This document shows positions 36,001 to 47,575 of a stretch of 64,000 nt of DNA, in pieces (positions within the stretch are counted from its first letter, which is position 1; the number at the start of each line of letters is the position of its first letter). This stretch comes from Spisula solida (lineage: Eukaryota; Mollusca; Bivalvia; Venerida; Mactridae). The DNA lies in contig OX365955.1 of assembly GCA_947247005.1 (NCBI GenBank), forward strand, positions 40,589,822 through 40,653,821. Reading direction: 5' to 3'. Below the pieces are notes generated by a model, which saw only the letters and a program-made list of their open reading frames with translations, had not been told where the DNA came from and ran no database searches. Position numbers and translations under genes: made by a program.

Positions 36001-39000
36001 AACAGCATGCCCATTTATGGAGTAATGTGAGTGAAATTAGACAAGATTGCATGTGTTTAGCTGATAATTACTGATAGAATAACAGTACAATTAAGAGGGT
36101 AGGTGGGTCTAGTTTTTCATATTTGGAAACAGCCAAATAGCCCAACTTAACAGATTTACTAAATGAATCACTTACTAGATAGTGTGCCCTTTGCAAAAAT
36201 AAATGGATAAGTGGTCCAAAAAGTTGAAAATCCCTGGCTTTTGATTGGTCAACATAGTAGGGTAAACTATAAATATGCAAATGAGACTGATATATATAAC
36301 GAGTCAAAAGAGGCTTCGATCAACAAACTTGAATCGGTTGTCCTTTGTGAGTGTGTTGTTATATATCGCAGGCAGCGATAACTTATTATGCGCAATTTGA
36401 ATACACATGTATACAGTAAACTCCCTGAAAACTGGACTCCCTGAAAACCGGAATCCCCATAAAACCGGACGATTTCTTTGGTCCCAAATTTTCTCCTTAT
36501 TAAGTCAACTAAAAAAGCTTCCACAATACCGGACTCCCTGAATTCCGGATACCGGACGGCATTTTGGGACCGCTGACAAAATATTCAACTATAATTACTT
36601 CCGAAATACTCGACATGTACATTTAATATAATGAAAGTGACACATGTCACATCATGAATTGTTAGTTAAAAGATGGGTTCATAATAAAAGGTGTTATCAA
36701 CAAGTTTTGATTTCTATTGTTTACTATTTTAAAGGTGTTACATGCCATAAGCACAGACATGAGAAATACTATGTGAACAAAAAATAGTAAAAAATTGCCA
36801 AGTACCATCGATGATGTTAACTAATTACTTAATATGTACATAATAGAACAATGATCCTTTCATTATATATTTTGTTGTTGAGGTGGGTATTGTATCAAAC
36901 TTTATTTAAACAAAGAAGAGCTTCACATATCAACTAGTTTTAATTACGACATACACTGCACTAGATCATATTTCAGAATTGCAATTAGGTCAAGTCAAGT
37001 CAAGTCAAATACCTTTTATTCTCTCATTTCATGTTTACATGAAAAAATGAGGTTAACAAAATGTAAAGACATTATCGAGGCTCATAAATATGGTTCTACA
37101 CACATGAAAATACAAGTACACAAAAAACAACATTGAGTTAGTTACCAATAAATATAAGTATGTTATTAATATTATAACCAAGTGTGGTTTTTGTGGAGAG
37201 TCACATATATAATATGATGTTACATGTTTTTTGATGATTTTGTTAATAGAGAAACATTTAAGAAGCTAAAGAGAGAGGAGAATAACAATACACTCTTTCT
37301 TTGTTAGTTCGTAATAACAAAAGAAAAATATCTAGTCTTTACTGCTTGTGTATCCATTTAAACTTGGTTACTTTATATTTGTCATGCAAGCAATACCTAT
37401 ATATAGAACATATTAAACATGTATGTGCACAAAATAATATAACGGTTACATATATTTATATATATACGCACGCACGCACATATATACACATACATACATA
37501 TATACACACATACATATATATATATACATATATATACATATACACACATATTTACATATACATATACATACACATATACACATGCACACATACACACATA
37601 CACACATACACACATACATACACACACATACACATACATATACATACATATAGTAAACAAGTTATAGCTATACCAACATATATAACATCATGTACATTTG
37701 ACGGAACGAGGTGAATAATTCAACCACATTACAAAAGTAAATCTTTCTCGAAAAATGCGAAAATGAAAGATCAACAGAATGTGGATTTACAAATATTCCA
37801 CATATATTTTACACACAAAAATATCACTCACTTCTCCCACTCAAACATGCACATTCACACATATGGTACATTTCATGTAACAGTATAATGCATAGTAAAA
37901 GATCACAACAGCAAAAAGTATGATTCTGAGCTCAAGGGTGGTAATTAGAAGTTTAACCAATAACATTATTACCGTAAATGTAGTCACAGCTCATCGCGTA
38001 CTTAAAAGTATAGTTTTAACAAACTTGCATAAATTTAGTCGAATTGTTTGATCGGTTGTATTCATTAGTTGTTCTAATTTAAAAGTGTTAGGTCGCCGGT
38101 AGTAATAAGGTTTCAAAAATTTTATTCTTTCGTCTTTGAACTCGATACATTCTAGTAGATAGTGAAATTCGTCGCCTATTCTGTTATTGCATTTGTTACA
38201 TATTCTGAGATTTGTCGGTATTTTTGTCCAATTTCCTGTTTCTATAGGTAGATGGTGATTTCTAGTACGAAATTTTATCAAATAATGTAAAAACGTTTTG
38301 GGTGTTGACACAAGATATTTTTCAAATTTGAATTCATTTTTATACATTTTATAAAAGGTGCTATTACTAGAACTGTCAATAAGTGTATACCATTCGTTTA
38401 GAAATAAATCGTATAGCTTTTGTCTGATAGTGAGTTTTAACCATTTACTATTTTGTAAATGATGTAACGTCCAAACATTAATAAGACCGCATTTAATCAA
38501 AATACGTTTAACATTGGAAATCCAGGGAAATTTTTTCTTCAAAGTTGCTTCATTGTATTGTTTGGATATTTCATACATACTGTTATAGATTTTTGACGAG
38601 AGGTTTTTTGGTGAATTATTTGGATCATAGTCATTTAATCGTGACCAATACGTGACCATTTTTTCTTCTATATCGAGTGCTATTGGTTTACATCCTGTTT
38701 CTCCGTATACCATGTAATTGGGGGTTGATCGTTTTAGATTTAAGATGTGTTTAAGAAATTTCAATTGGACGCGTTCTATGACATCCAGGTTACCATATCC
38801 CCATACTTCAGCCCCATATAACAATATTGGTTTTACAGTCTTGTTAAAAATATCAATTTGTAAGTCAATCGGGAGACTTAAACGGTTTGAATTCTTTATT
38901 AAACTATACATAGCTCTTGTAGCCTGGGAAGCAATATGACTTTTGCATTTTTTAAATGACCCACTTTTACTAAAATAAATTCCTAAATACTTGTATTCAC

Positions 39001-42000
39001 TTACTATTTCTAAAGGTTCGCCATTTAATGTAAAATTATAAACCATTTGTCTTCCTTTTGCGAAAATGATAATTTTTGATTTCCCATTGTTTACTGTAAG
39101 TTTCCATTCTTTACAATACTGTTCATACAATTTAAGAGCATTTTGGAAGTCTTCTTCTGATTCTGATAAAATAACTGTGTCATCGGCGTAAAGTAAAATA
39201 AATATCTTAAGGAATGTGTTTAATTCATTTACACGCTGTTCCCTTGTAACTGTGACCCCTTCTGTTTGATTGTTATTTAAGAAATAGTCATTTAAGTCAT
39301 TTAGAAACAGTGAAAAGAGTAAGGGTGATACGTTTTCGCCTTGCCTTACTCCTATATTACAAGAGAAAGATTGAGATAACATCGAGTTTACTCTTACACA
39401 TGATTTGATATTTTGATACATATTTTTTATAAGAGTTAAACATTTACCGTTTATTCTGAGATTAAATATTTTTTGCCATAACCCGTTTCTCCATACAGTA
39501 TCAAAAGCTTGTTTCAAATCAATGAATGCACAGAACAGTTTTTTATTTCTATTATTAACATATTGTATAAGGTGTTGTAATATGAACATATTGTCGGAAG
39601 TAGAAAACCCCTTCCTAAAGCCGGCTTGACTATTATGTATTATGTCTGAGTCCTCTACATAACTAGTTATTCTATTATTTATTATACTAGTAAAAAGTTT
39701 CCCAAGACAACTGAGTAATGTTATTGGTCTATAATTTTCTGGTTTACTTGCGTCACCTTTATTCTTATAAATAGGGTTTATAATTCCAACTGTCCAAGAT
39801 TCTGGAACGACTCCATTTTCAAATATAAGATTAAATAATTTTAAATATACATTTTTCATGAGTTGGTAAGAAACTTTAATTTGTTCATTTACTATTTGGT
39901 CTATACCACTGGCTTTGTTGTTTTTCAGAATTTTAATTGCTTTTTCAATTTCTTGGTTTGTTATAGGACGGTTTATGATATCATTTTGTTCGTTATTATT
40001 CGCGGTGGTATCAATTGAATCATCGTTTACATGGTTTACATTTTTAAAGAAATCATAAAGATCATCAAGATTTGCTTTAGTTGTACATGGGGAATGTCCA
40101 CGTAAGATTTTCCAGTACTTTCTTGGGTCACTGTTATTTAGTTTACGTAGTTTTTCAATATTTTTGGCGTTTTGCTTATTTTTGAAGAATTTAAGAGTAT
40201 TTTTGTATGTTCTGCCACTTTCTTTTAATTTTGTTTTATTCGTATTTGATTTTCTAATTTTATATAAGTATTTTGCTCTATGGAAATTTCGCCTTGCCTT
40301 TTTACATCGTGTTCCAAACCATGTTTGTTTTGTATTATCACCACTATTTTCATTTTGGGCTACTGTTTTATAACCAAATGTCTCTTTAGAAGTATCTACC
40401 AATAAGGACGATATACTTGCCACAATGTCGTCTGCTTGTTCTTGGTTAAAGTTATTATTAGTTTTTAGGGGTTTTTAGGCTTGCACAGTCTATGTCATTG
40501 AAAAATTTGAAATAATCGACGAAAAAAATGAGTAATTCGAGTAATCATGAACATAAGAAATGTGATTTTAAATCATTCTTAAACAGATTTTACATTTACA
40601 CCATCAACAACTAATATAATAATTGCAATTTGAAACAATGCCACACAACACAGTTCCCATGTATCTATTTCCGTGTCCCTACGAAAACATATCAAAGTGT
40701 ACATTATACACATCTTCCAGAAATCCGGAACTCCCATAAAACCGGACTTTTGGCCCGGTCCGAACAGGGTCCGGTTTTGAGGGAGTTTACTGTATTATAT
40801 TTCCGCACATTTTACTCTTAAAGATGAAATTGATTTGTAGTATATTGCACATTGAGTTTATCAATCGTGGTAATAGAGAAATAATTATGCTATGGCACGG
40901 ATAATTTGACGTGATCCTGACCTTTATGTATACATATGTTACAATGTTCTTGTGTTGAATATATCGTGCACTATCGGTCCTGAAAGCTTAGGTCCCACTG
41001 AGGAATTCCTCGTCGGCGAAGTTCTCCGGATATCTTCAGATTCCACCCGATTCATCTCGATTCTTTCCGATATCATAAACTGTCTCATGACTTCCCCGAA
41101 GCTTCTCCTAGAACACAGTGGACCTGTTCCCGATGTCCTGATAACTCATTAATGTACATCGAGAGCACATCGCCGATGCAAACAATTCTCAGTGTGACAT
41201 AGGCTTAAGATCTGTATTGGTTTTACTTCGAGTGTCTTCGAGATGCCCCTTCAATGTAGTCTATTAAAAGTAATGTTAGCAACGTTTTATCTCTTTAAGC
41301 TCTTGTTGGATACACTGATGTTATGAATTCAGTCGCTTATGTTGCCAAAGTGACTAGTGGTGCTGCCAATGCTGTGCTGACAGTTTATACTCTCGAATTG
41401 TATCCTACAAACTTTAGGTAATGTTAAGCAAGAATATTATATTAAGTCAGACAGGGTGTCAACAGGGCCAAATTAAAATCAGGAAATCCTATGCAATTAC
41501 AATTTTGTTTTTTTACATTTTTATTTTCATCAGACATAATATAGAAATCTAACGAAATAAAAAACAAATGTATCAGGATTAAATCCAATGCATAGCTATA
41601 TATGGATATGATACATTATGATATTAATGATAGATGTGATTATGATGTTTTGTAGTATAGGTAGTAAGAAAGGAAATAATTCGAAAGAAATTTTACAAGA
41701 ATATCATCCATTTTCTAAGAATGTTGAGAGGAAGGATCGTATTTGGACTACATTTGTAATTCACATTCTTGGTGTTATTCTGAAACACTGTTTGTTTAAA
41801 TCCGCCAAGTGAACCCCACCCCATTTAACATTTTAACATTTGGGCTAATTTCCATTTTTGTAGTTTTGATACACTTTTTGTTTAAATCCGCCAAGTGAAC
41901 CCCACCCTTTTTCATCTTTTAACGAGTTTGTATTTGGAGTAAATTCCATTGTTGTAGTTTTAAACCTTTTAAGTCAGCCGGTGTGAACCTCACCCCATTT

Positions 42001-45000
42001 CACATTTTAACGTGTTTGTAATTGGACTAATTTCCATTTTTGTAGTTTTGAAACCTTTTAAGTCCGCCGGTGTGAACCTCACCCCATTTCACCTTTTAAC
42101 GTGTTTGTATTTGGACTATTTTCCATTTTTGTAGTTTTGAAACCTTTTAAGTCCGCCGGTGTGAACCTCACCCCATTTCACCTTTTAACGTGTTTGTATT
42201 TGGACTATTTTCCATTTTTGTAGTTTTGAAACCTTTTAAGTCCGCCGGTGTGAACCTCACCCCATTTCACCTTTTAACGTGTTTGTATTTGGACTATTTT
42301 CCATTTTTGTAGTTTTGAAACCTTTTAAGTCCGCCGGTGTGAACCTCACCCCATTTCACCTTTTAACGTGTTTGTATTTGGACTATTTTCCATTTTTGTA
42401 GTTTTGAAACCTTTTAAGTCCGCCGGTGTGAACCTTACCCCATTTCACCTTTTAACGTGTTTGTATTTGGACTGAGTTCCGTTTTTGTAGTTTTGAACCC
42501 CACCCCATTTCATCTTTTAACGTGTCCTCCTGCAATATCCTCCATATCCCCTGTTCGTCTGTAAGATATGTGCCGGGAAAATATGGGATGGGGTTGAATA
42601 AAACATCTATACATTGTTATCTTCACTGAACCATTTGTATATTATTATATATAACACAACTCAACTCTAACATTGTAGCACTGATTCCATCTTAGTGTTA
42701 CCCTTTTCAGCCACATTGATATCCCTTTATTATTACCTACTTTTCAACCACATTGATATCCCTTTATTATTACCTACTTTTCAACCACATTGACATCCCT
42801 TTATTATTACCTACTTTTCAACCACATTGATATCCCTTTATTATTACCTACTTTTCAACCACATTGATATCCCTTTATTATTACCTACTTTTCAACCACA
42901 TTGATATCCCTTTATTATTACCTACTTTTCAACCACATTGATATCCCTTTATTATTACCTACTTTTCAGCCACATTGATATCCCTTTATTATAACCTACT
43001 TTTCAACCATACATCCTTAATTTATATCACATGTAATTTGTACTTAGAGTATTAAATAAACTGTAAACTGTAAAATATAGTCTTAAGTTATTATATAAAA
43101 ATCTAACTTTTGCTCACAGATCAACAGGTTATGGAATAACGATAACAGCTAGCAGACTGGGTGCAGTTATCGCTCCGTATATTATACAAGCTGTAAGTAT
43201 ATGTTTTACTAGTCTGTGAATGTTTTAAGATAAATAAGGTATATTATAATAGGGATGGGGTGTCAACAGAGCCAAATTAAATAGTCTGAAAATCATATGC
43301 GGACGACCAATTTTGTTAAACTAGAGGCCTACAATCTCATAGTCCATGGGCAAGTGGGGTAAACCCCCCCCTAGGGAATTTCGGACACTATATTTTTCTG
43401 AAAGCTTATGGTCAGTAGAGTATTTTTCTAAAGTCTGCACTTTGGCCGCTGGGGCGTTAAGATTTTTTGGGATAAAACGTTAAAAAAATTAACGAAAGTG
43501 TGAATTTCTAGAATTGGTTAACTACAATCACATTTATTAAGTTAATTTGAAATTAAACACTTTCATGGGTTGACATTAACTTATAGTTTAAGTCTGCAAA
43601 ATTTTAGTCCTGTGTTATTATGCGAAATGGGATATTTTTGGGGTAAAACCTTAAAAAATACATGAAAAAGTGCGAATTTTGAGAATCGGTACACTACAAT
43701 GACACAATACAGTGTCATTGATCCATTTATTTGGTAATTATAAAAGGCTTTGACCTACCAATACTTTTCCCAAAGTCTGCACTTCAGACATTGGGGCGTT
43801 TAGCAGGGAAAGCAAAAATAAGGTTATCTCCCCCTGCTTATAAATAGTGTACAAATGGTAACAATGTATTCACTTAACTTTGCTAATAACACATCGTGCC
43901 TTACTGTATTTTAATTGCAATTGTGAATACAAATAAAGGCATATTCCCAAAATGTATTTCAACATTTAAATGCACCATAAGTGGGTCTATTACGTAAAAT
44001 GGCCATCAAAATGGCTGCCAAAATGGCCACCAAAATCACTAAAATATTGAAAACAGCAGCTCTACTTATTTACAAGTACAATGTACTCGCAATATGATTT
44101 TGAAATAGTTTTCCCTTTTTCCCTTTGTTTGCAATGTATGTTATAGTTGGCATCAGTAATATATGTATGGAATGTGTTTAATTGTATTTATTTTACAAGA
44201 GTGGGTGGGGTAAATATACATTCAAATTTGACAAAATTTAATGTTATTGTACAGCTATTCGTTATGACACAATAGTTGTGCATCATGGTTGTGTCATGAA
44301 TGGCTGTTTTTGTAAGTATCCAATGGGACCAGTTATCTCTGTACCTTGTAGTTGCCAGTACACAGAGTGCAATTAATGAGATACCACATAATGGTGCACA
44401 TCCTATAAGACCATGGATGTGTGTACCTAGTGACTATGAGTATCCAGTATAGTACTGTCTGCGCATGGTGTGTGTGAGTACCCTACAGCACCTAATGGTA
44501 ATGACTACCAAAAACGACCAAGTATGCATGAACATGGTGGTTGTGGGTACCCATTAGGACTAGGAATGGATGTACCTAATGGTTATGGGTACCTAATAAG
44601 ACTAGGAGTTTATGTGCAAGGTGGTCGTGAATACATATATGGACTAGGGATAATTTACCCAGTGTTTATGATTGCCTAACAAGATCAGGAATGTTCTACT
44701 TAGGCACTAAGTAGTCAATATGACCAGGAATATATTTACATAAGAATTGCAGGTACCCACTAGGACTTGAAATATATGTACCTAGTCGATATGAGTATTT
44801 AATAAGACCATGCTTCATGTAAATGGGGTTAGTGAAAACAAATGGTCACAGCTGGGGGTTGGGCAGGCTCACTGCTCAATAAGACCAGGAATGTCTCTCC
44901 ATTTTGCCAATAGGACGAGGAATGGGTGATCCCAATAGTTGTCTGCACTCAATAAGACTAGTAATGTATGTAACTAGTGGTTGAGAGTGCTTAATTTGAT

Positions 45001-47575
45001 CAAGAATGTCTTCACATGATGGTTTTCAGTATCAAGCCGGAACAGGAATGTCTGTTAATAGTGGTTATGAGTACCCAATACGACCAGGAATGAATGTATA
45101 TACATGGTAGTCAGTACCCACAAGGACCAATAACGGCTGTGTATAGTGGCTGTGAGGACTCGATCATACCACTTATGCATGTACATAGTGGTTGTGAGTA
45201 CCCACTAGGACTACGAATGTATGCATCTAGTGGTTATGTATTCCTGTACATGGTGGTAGCGGTGACCAAATAGAACAACATATGACCACGCCTAGTGGTT
45301 GTTAGTACCCAATCAGACCCAAAACATCTGAACATTGTGAGTTTGAGTATTCAATAGGACCAGGAATACATGTACAAGGTAGTTGGGGTACCCACTATGG
45401 CTAGGAATGTATGTATGAGTATCCAATAAGAACATGATAGTATGCACCCGGGGTAGTGATTACCTAATAGGACAACAAATGGTCGCACCTAGTAGTTGTT
45501 AGTTCCTAACCCGACAACTTATTTTGTAATGAAGGTTTTGAGTAGCACATATGTTATGAGTGCTAAATAAAGCCAAGCATGTCTCTACATGGCGCGCCTG
45601 AATTGTCAATTGATGGTCGACAGTATCCTACAAGAATGTCTGAATCTAGCGGTTATAAGTATCCTAAACGACCAGCAATGTAGTACATGGTGGAAATGAG
45701 TACCCAATTGCACCTATAACGGCTGTACATGGTGGTTTTGAGTACCAAATAGGACCAGGAATGTCTGTACATGGTGGTTTTGAGTACATAATAGGACCAG
45801 GAATGTATGTACATGGATGTTTAGGTCCCGACTAGGACTGAGCATGTATGTACTTCAATAAGCAGATACAATTACCCAATTACAACATGGTAATTGTGAC
45901 TACCAATTGAGACAAGAACTTAATGTACCTACTAGTGGTTATGAGTACACCATGTCGGACCAGCAATATCTGTATGAGTATGGTGGTTTTGAATAGCAAA
46001 TAGAACTAGGAATCGTATTGACTATGCATATCGAATTAGACCAGGACTGGCTGTGCATAGTTAGTACCCGATAGGACCACTGATGTCTGTATAGGGTAGT
46101 TTTTGAGTACTAAATATAACCAATATTGTATGTAAAGGGTGGTCATAGGTACCAATTAGGACAAGGTATGGATGAACCTAGTGGTTTAATAGTAATGTAC
46201 GGTACAGGACCAGAACTGCCTATATAATTATGTTAGATTTTTGAATACCCTTTAAGACTATGCATGTCCGCACCCGATGTTGGTAAGTAACAACTAGGAT
46301 ACCAATTCCCAAAAATCACACTTTCCATTTATGTTTTTGATAATTTGCCCCCAAAATATCTCATCTGGCAATATGTATTTGAAATCTTAAACTGCATATT
46401 ACTACAAATTTATCCCATTAATATTATTTATTTACAAAATAATTATCATAGGAATCTACCGATTCCTAATATTCGCACTTTTCGGTTTATATTTTTTCAT
46501 GTTTTACCCAAAAAATATCACACTTTGCATAATAACATGGCTTTAATATTTTGCAGTCTGAAACTGCAAAATAATACCTTCCTATTAGAGTATTTGTTTA
46601 TAAAAAAATAAATAAATGACAATGTAGTTCCCAGATTCCAAAAATTCGCACTTTTCATTTATAATTTAAGTGTTTTACCTCAAAAATAAGCCATTTTGCA
46701 CAATAGCAGCACTCTGATTTTTTCAATCTAGATAGGACAGGTCAATATCTACCGTTACAGGGATTTATTTTAAAATAGCATAATAAATAAGATTGAAGTT
46801 AACCGATTCCGAAAATTTGTACTTTTCGTTTTTTTTTTTGACGTTTTACCCCAAAAAATCTTAACGCCCCAATGGCCAAAGTGCAGACTTCAGGAAAATA
46901 CTCCAGGGACCATATGCTTTCAGAAAAATATAGTGACCAAAATTCCCTAGGGGGGGGGGGGGGGGAGGGAGGGTCTTCTATTGGTGGCTCATGGACTATC
47001 ATGTTTCCATATATAACTTAGTTTTTAAACCTTTTTTTAAAAAGCCCACAATTCAGAGCAGATACAATGTACAATTGACCATAACTTTGCCATTTTTTAG
47101 ATCACGTTAAATAACTTATCCGCTGTCTTTAAATGTCTTACTCTCTTATATATTGCTCTGACTTCTGATAGGTCATTGAGTACTTAAAATATGTTACATT
47201 TTTATCTGTTTTTTGTTGTGACCTTTTGTTTGTGTGTATTTCATGGCAGGGACGTTTTATTTATACCATCGTGTTTCGTTAGATTGTCTATATTTATAGT
47301 TCACGAAAGCTATTAAACTGTGTTAGGTCGTAAATAGATTATGTATGTGGTCAGAATTATTGGGAGAAGAAACTAGATCTCCTCCACACCGTCACGACGC
47401 AAACTTTAAAATTTTGTTTATTTTTCAGAATGCTTCAATACCAGGATTGCTGTATAACTTAGTCAGTTCCTTTACATTACTAGTGGCCATTGTTATATAT
47501 TTCCTCCCGGAGACCAAAGATGCAGGACTTGAACATTCAAATGAGGACGGGATCTTAATAACAGTAAAGAAGTAA
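30088..47575 (+). CDS. SLC22-family solute transporter, right copy, complete (8 exons)
   Basis: Complete gene model: exons 30088-30423, 31537-31958, 32995-33225, 33890-34024, 34579-34661, 41300-41417, 43120-43192 and 47429-47575. They sum to 1545 nt, 514 residues plus TAA. All introns are GT/AG and the phases fit. Landmarks: TM1 in exon 1; a short Cys-containing first loop; WSLVCDR and GYVSDLYGRRPVYK in exon 2; SESIRWLVSKKK in exon 3; LPGNLYLN in exon 4; YGRNR plus a helix in exon 5; LELYPTNFRSTGYG across exons 6-7; the family end motif PETK in exon 8. The exon 3 donor was placed inside the Trp codon at 33225 because the spliced reading CIAW-FAIG aligns without gaps to the family TM7 region, while reading on to 33270 does not. 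At 514 residues it is shorter than the usual roughly 550, mainly in the first loop. Substrate unknown; role as membrane carrier is by family. Confidence 0.9.
30624..30828. mobile_element. CCTAGGTCCCACTGAG MITE, copy 3
   Basis: Same family and same intron-1 position as copy 2, in the right SLC22 copy. Ends CTAGGTCCCACTGAG and CTCAGTGGGACCTAG are intact. The shared site shows insertion before the gene duplicated. Confidence 0.78.
34240..34345 (-). mobile_element. tRNA-like SINE remnant in intron 4 (right copy)
   Basis: Minus-strand counterpart of 3255-3350: 'taccaatccggaggaccct' followed by AGTTCGAATCTCGACC. Too degraded to be a tRNA gene. Confidence 0.5.
34757..35021 (-). mobile_element. tRNA-derived SINE, copy C
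   Basis: Same family, in intron 5 of the right SLC22 copy. Flanks TTATATATA (left) and TTAATATATA (right) look like an imperfect target duplication. The left copy lacks it near 2840. Confidence 0.82.
35430..35990. mobile_element. Hairpin element, family B copy 1
   Basis: A long imperfect palindrome at 35433-35580 (arms contain 'gctataacatctgcagagtc' and 'ccgagggac') is followed by ACGTC-rich and AT-rich DNA, ending CTATAAT. It is flanked by GT on both sides (35428-35429, 35991-35992). In intron 5 of the right SLC22 copy; the left copy has one GT and no insert. Confidence 0.65.
37450..37660. repeat. AC/AT microsatellite
   Basis: Dense ATAC, ACAC and ATAT tract inside the 3' region of the LINE. 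Long Tyr/Ile/His or Tyr/Val/Cys open frames across it are artefacts. Confidence 0.9.
37991..40423 (-). CDS. LINE reverse transcriptase (ORF2, endonuclease domain missing)
   Basis: About 810 residues of uninterrupted frame. Order: a basic N-terminal linker (KKARRNFHRAK near residue 40); then fingers and palm with PESWTVGIINPIYKNKGD and NYRPITLL; QAGFRKGFSTSDN; AFIDLKQAFDTVWR; GVRQGENVSPLLFSLFLND; the catalytic YADDTVIL; then a thumb with KYLGIYFSK. Near the C-terminus is a CNKCNNRIGDEFHYLLEC Cys/His knuckle like that found in several invertebrate LINE clades. The first triplet of the stretch is GTG; the frame stays open upstream to about 40470, so this is the tail of a longer ORF2 cut by 5' truncation. 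The unbroken frame implies recent insertion. The clade (Jockey/CR1/RTE-like) cannot be fixed by eye. Confidence 0.88.
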   Translation of the reverse strand: MASISSLLVDTSKETFGYKTVAQNENSGDNTKQTWFGTRCKKARRNFHRAKYLYKIRKSNTNKTKLKESGRTYKNTLKFFKNKQNAKNIEKLRKLNNSDPRKYWKILRGHSPCTTKANLDDLYDFFKNVNHVNDDSIDTTANNNEQNDIINRPITNQEIEKAIKILKNNKASGIDQIVNEQIKVSYQLMKNVYLKLFNLIFENGVVPESWTVGIINPIYKNKGDASKPENYRPITLLSCLGKLFTSIINNRITSYVEDSDIIHNSQAGFRKGFSTSDNMFILQHLIQYVNNRNKKLFCAFIDLKQAFDTVWRNGLWQKIFNLRINGKCLTLIKNMYQNIKSCVRVNSMLSQSFSCNIGVRQGENVSPLLFSLFLNDLNDYFLNNNQTEGVTVTREQRVNELNTFLKIFILLYADDTVILSESEEDFQNALKLYEQYCKEWKLTVNNGKSKIIIFAKGRQMVYNFTLNGEPLEIVSEYKYLGIYFSKSGSFKKCKSHIASQATRAMYSLIKNSNRLSLPIDLQIDIFNKTVKPILLYGAEVWGYGNLDVIERVQLKFLKHILNLKRSTPNYMVYGETGCKPIALDIEEKMVTYWSRLNDYDPNNSPKNLSSKIYNSMYEISKQYNEATLKKKFPWISNVKRILIKCGLINVWTLHHLQNSKWLKLTIRQKLYDLFLNEWYTLIDSSSNSTFYKMYKNEFKFEKYLVSTPKTFLHYLIKFRTRNHHLPIETGNWTKIPTNLRICNKCNNRIGDEFHYLLECIEFKDERIKFLKPYYYRRPNTFKLEQLMNTTDQTIRLNLCKFVKTILLSTR
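40986..41206. mobile_element. CCTAGGTCCCACTGAG MITE, copy 4
   Basis: Same family, about 95 bp upstream of exon 6 of the right SLC22 copy, matching copy 1. Ends AGCTTAGGTCCCACTGAG and its inverse CTCAGTGTGACATAGGC. Confidence 0.75.
41815..42530 (+). repeat. 89-bp minisatellite in SLC22 intron 6
   Basis: Units marked by 'aagtccgccggtgtgaacct' recur every 89 bp (42061, 42150, 42239 and on), with about six near-identical units and degenerate ones at each end. Confidence 0.9.
42705..43010 (+). repeat. 37-bp minisatellite in SLC22 intron 6
   Basis: About eight units of 37 bp marked by 'accacattgatatcccttta', almost identical. About 110 bp upstream of exon 7. Confidence 0.9.
43335..46995. mobile_element. 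3.7-kb inverted-repeat element in SLC22 intron 7
   Basis: Left arm (43335-43520) and inverted right arm (46790-46995) share blocks such as 'catagtccatg', 'ccctaggg', 'aaagtctgcactttggcc' and 'ggggcgttaagattttttgg'. Further diverged units of the arm repeat inward on both sides (43600-43800 and 46320-46790). The middle is the degenerate array at 44270-46290. No transposase. Confidence 0.65.
44270..46290 (+). repeat. Degenerate array, about 45-bp unit
   Basis: About 2 kb of diverged units around 'gtggttatgagtacccaat' and 'aggaccaggaatgtatgta'. The open frame at 44470-44679 (GYGYLIRLG-type repeats) is a product of the array. Confidence 0.75.

Larger units (their letters stand above)
36990..40475 (-). 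mobile_element. 5'-truncated non-LTR retrotransposon (LINE)
   Basis: Contains a long open frame for reverse transcriptase on the minus strand and a 3' end at about 36990 made of TTGAC repeats (read on the minus strand), typical of LINEs with short-repeat tails. The 5' end stops near 40475, where an in-frame TAA precedes the RT frame; the expected endonuclease domain is missing. A long microsatellite lies in its 3' region (37450-37660). No clear target duplication was found. The family also left fragments at 11709-12430. Confidence 0.8.
36414..40792. mobile_element. TA-flanked terminal-inverted-repeat element (Tc1/mariner-pogo type) containing a LINE
   Basis: Ends are CAGTAAACTCCCTGAAAAC and the matching inverse GGGAGTTTACTG, directly flanked by TA on both sides (36412-36413 and 40793-40794). 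Inside each end the subterminal pattern 'ctccctgaaaaccgga' recurs, as in pogo/Tigger-like elements. Without the LINE at about 36990-40475, some 900 bp of non-coding element remains, with no transposase, so it is a non-autonomous copy. It sits in intron 5 of the right SLC22 copy. The left copy has an uninterrupted site near 700-745. Confidence 0.75.

Noticed and set aside
37301..37714. Tyr/Ile/His-rich 137-codon frame and Tyr/Val/Cys-rich frames on the other strand
   Set aside because: Translation of the ACAT microsatellite in the LINE 3' region.
44470..44679. Gly/Tyr-rich 69-codon protein
   Set aside because: Lies wholly within the degenerate 45-bp array; no splice sites or signal.
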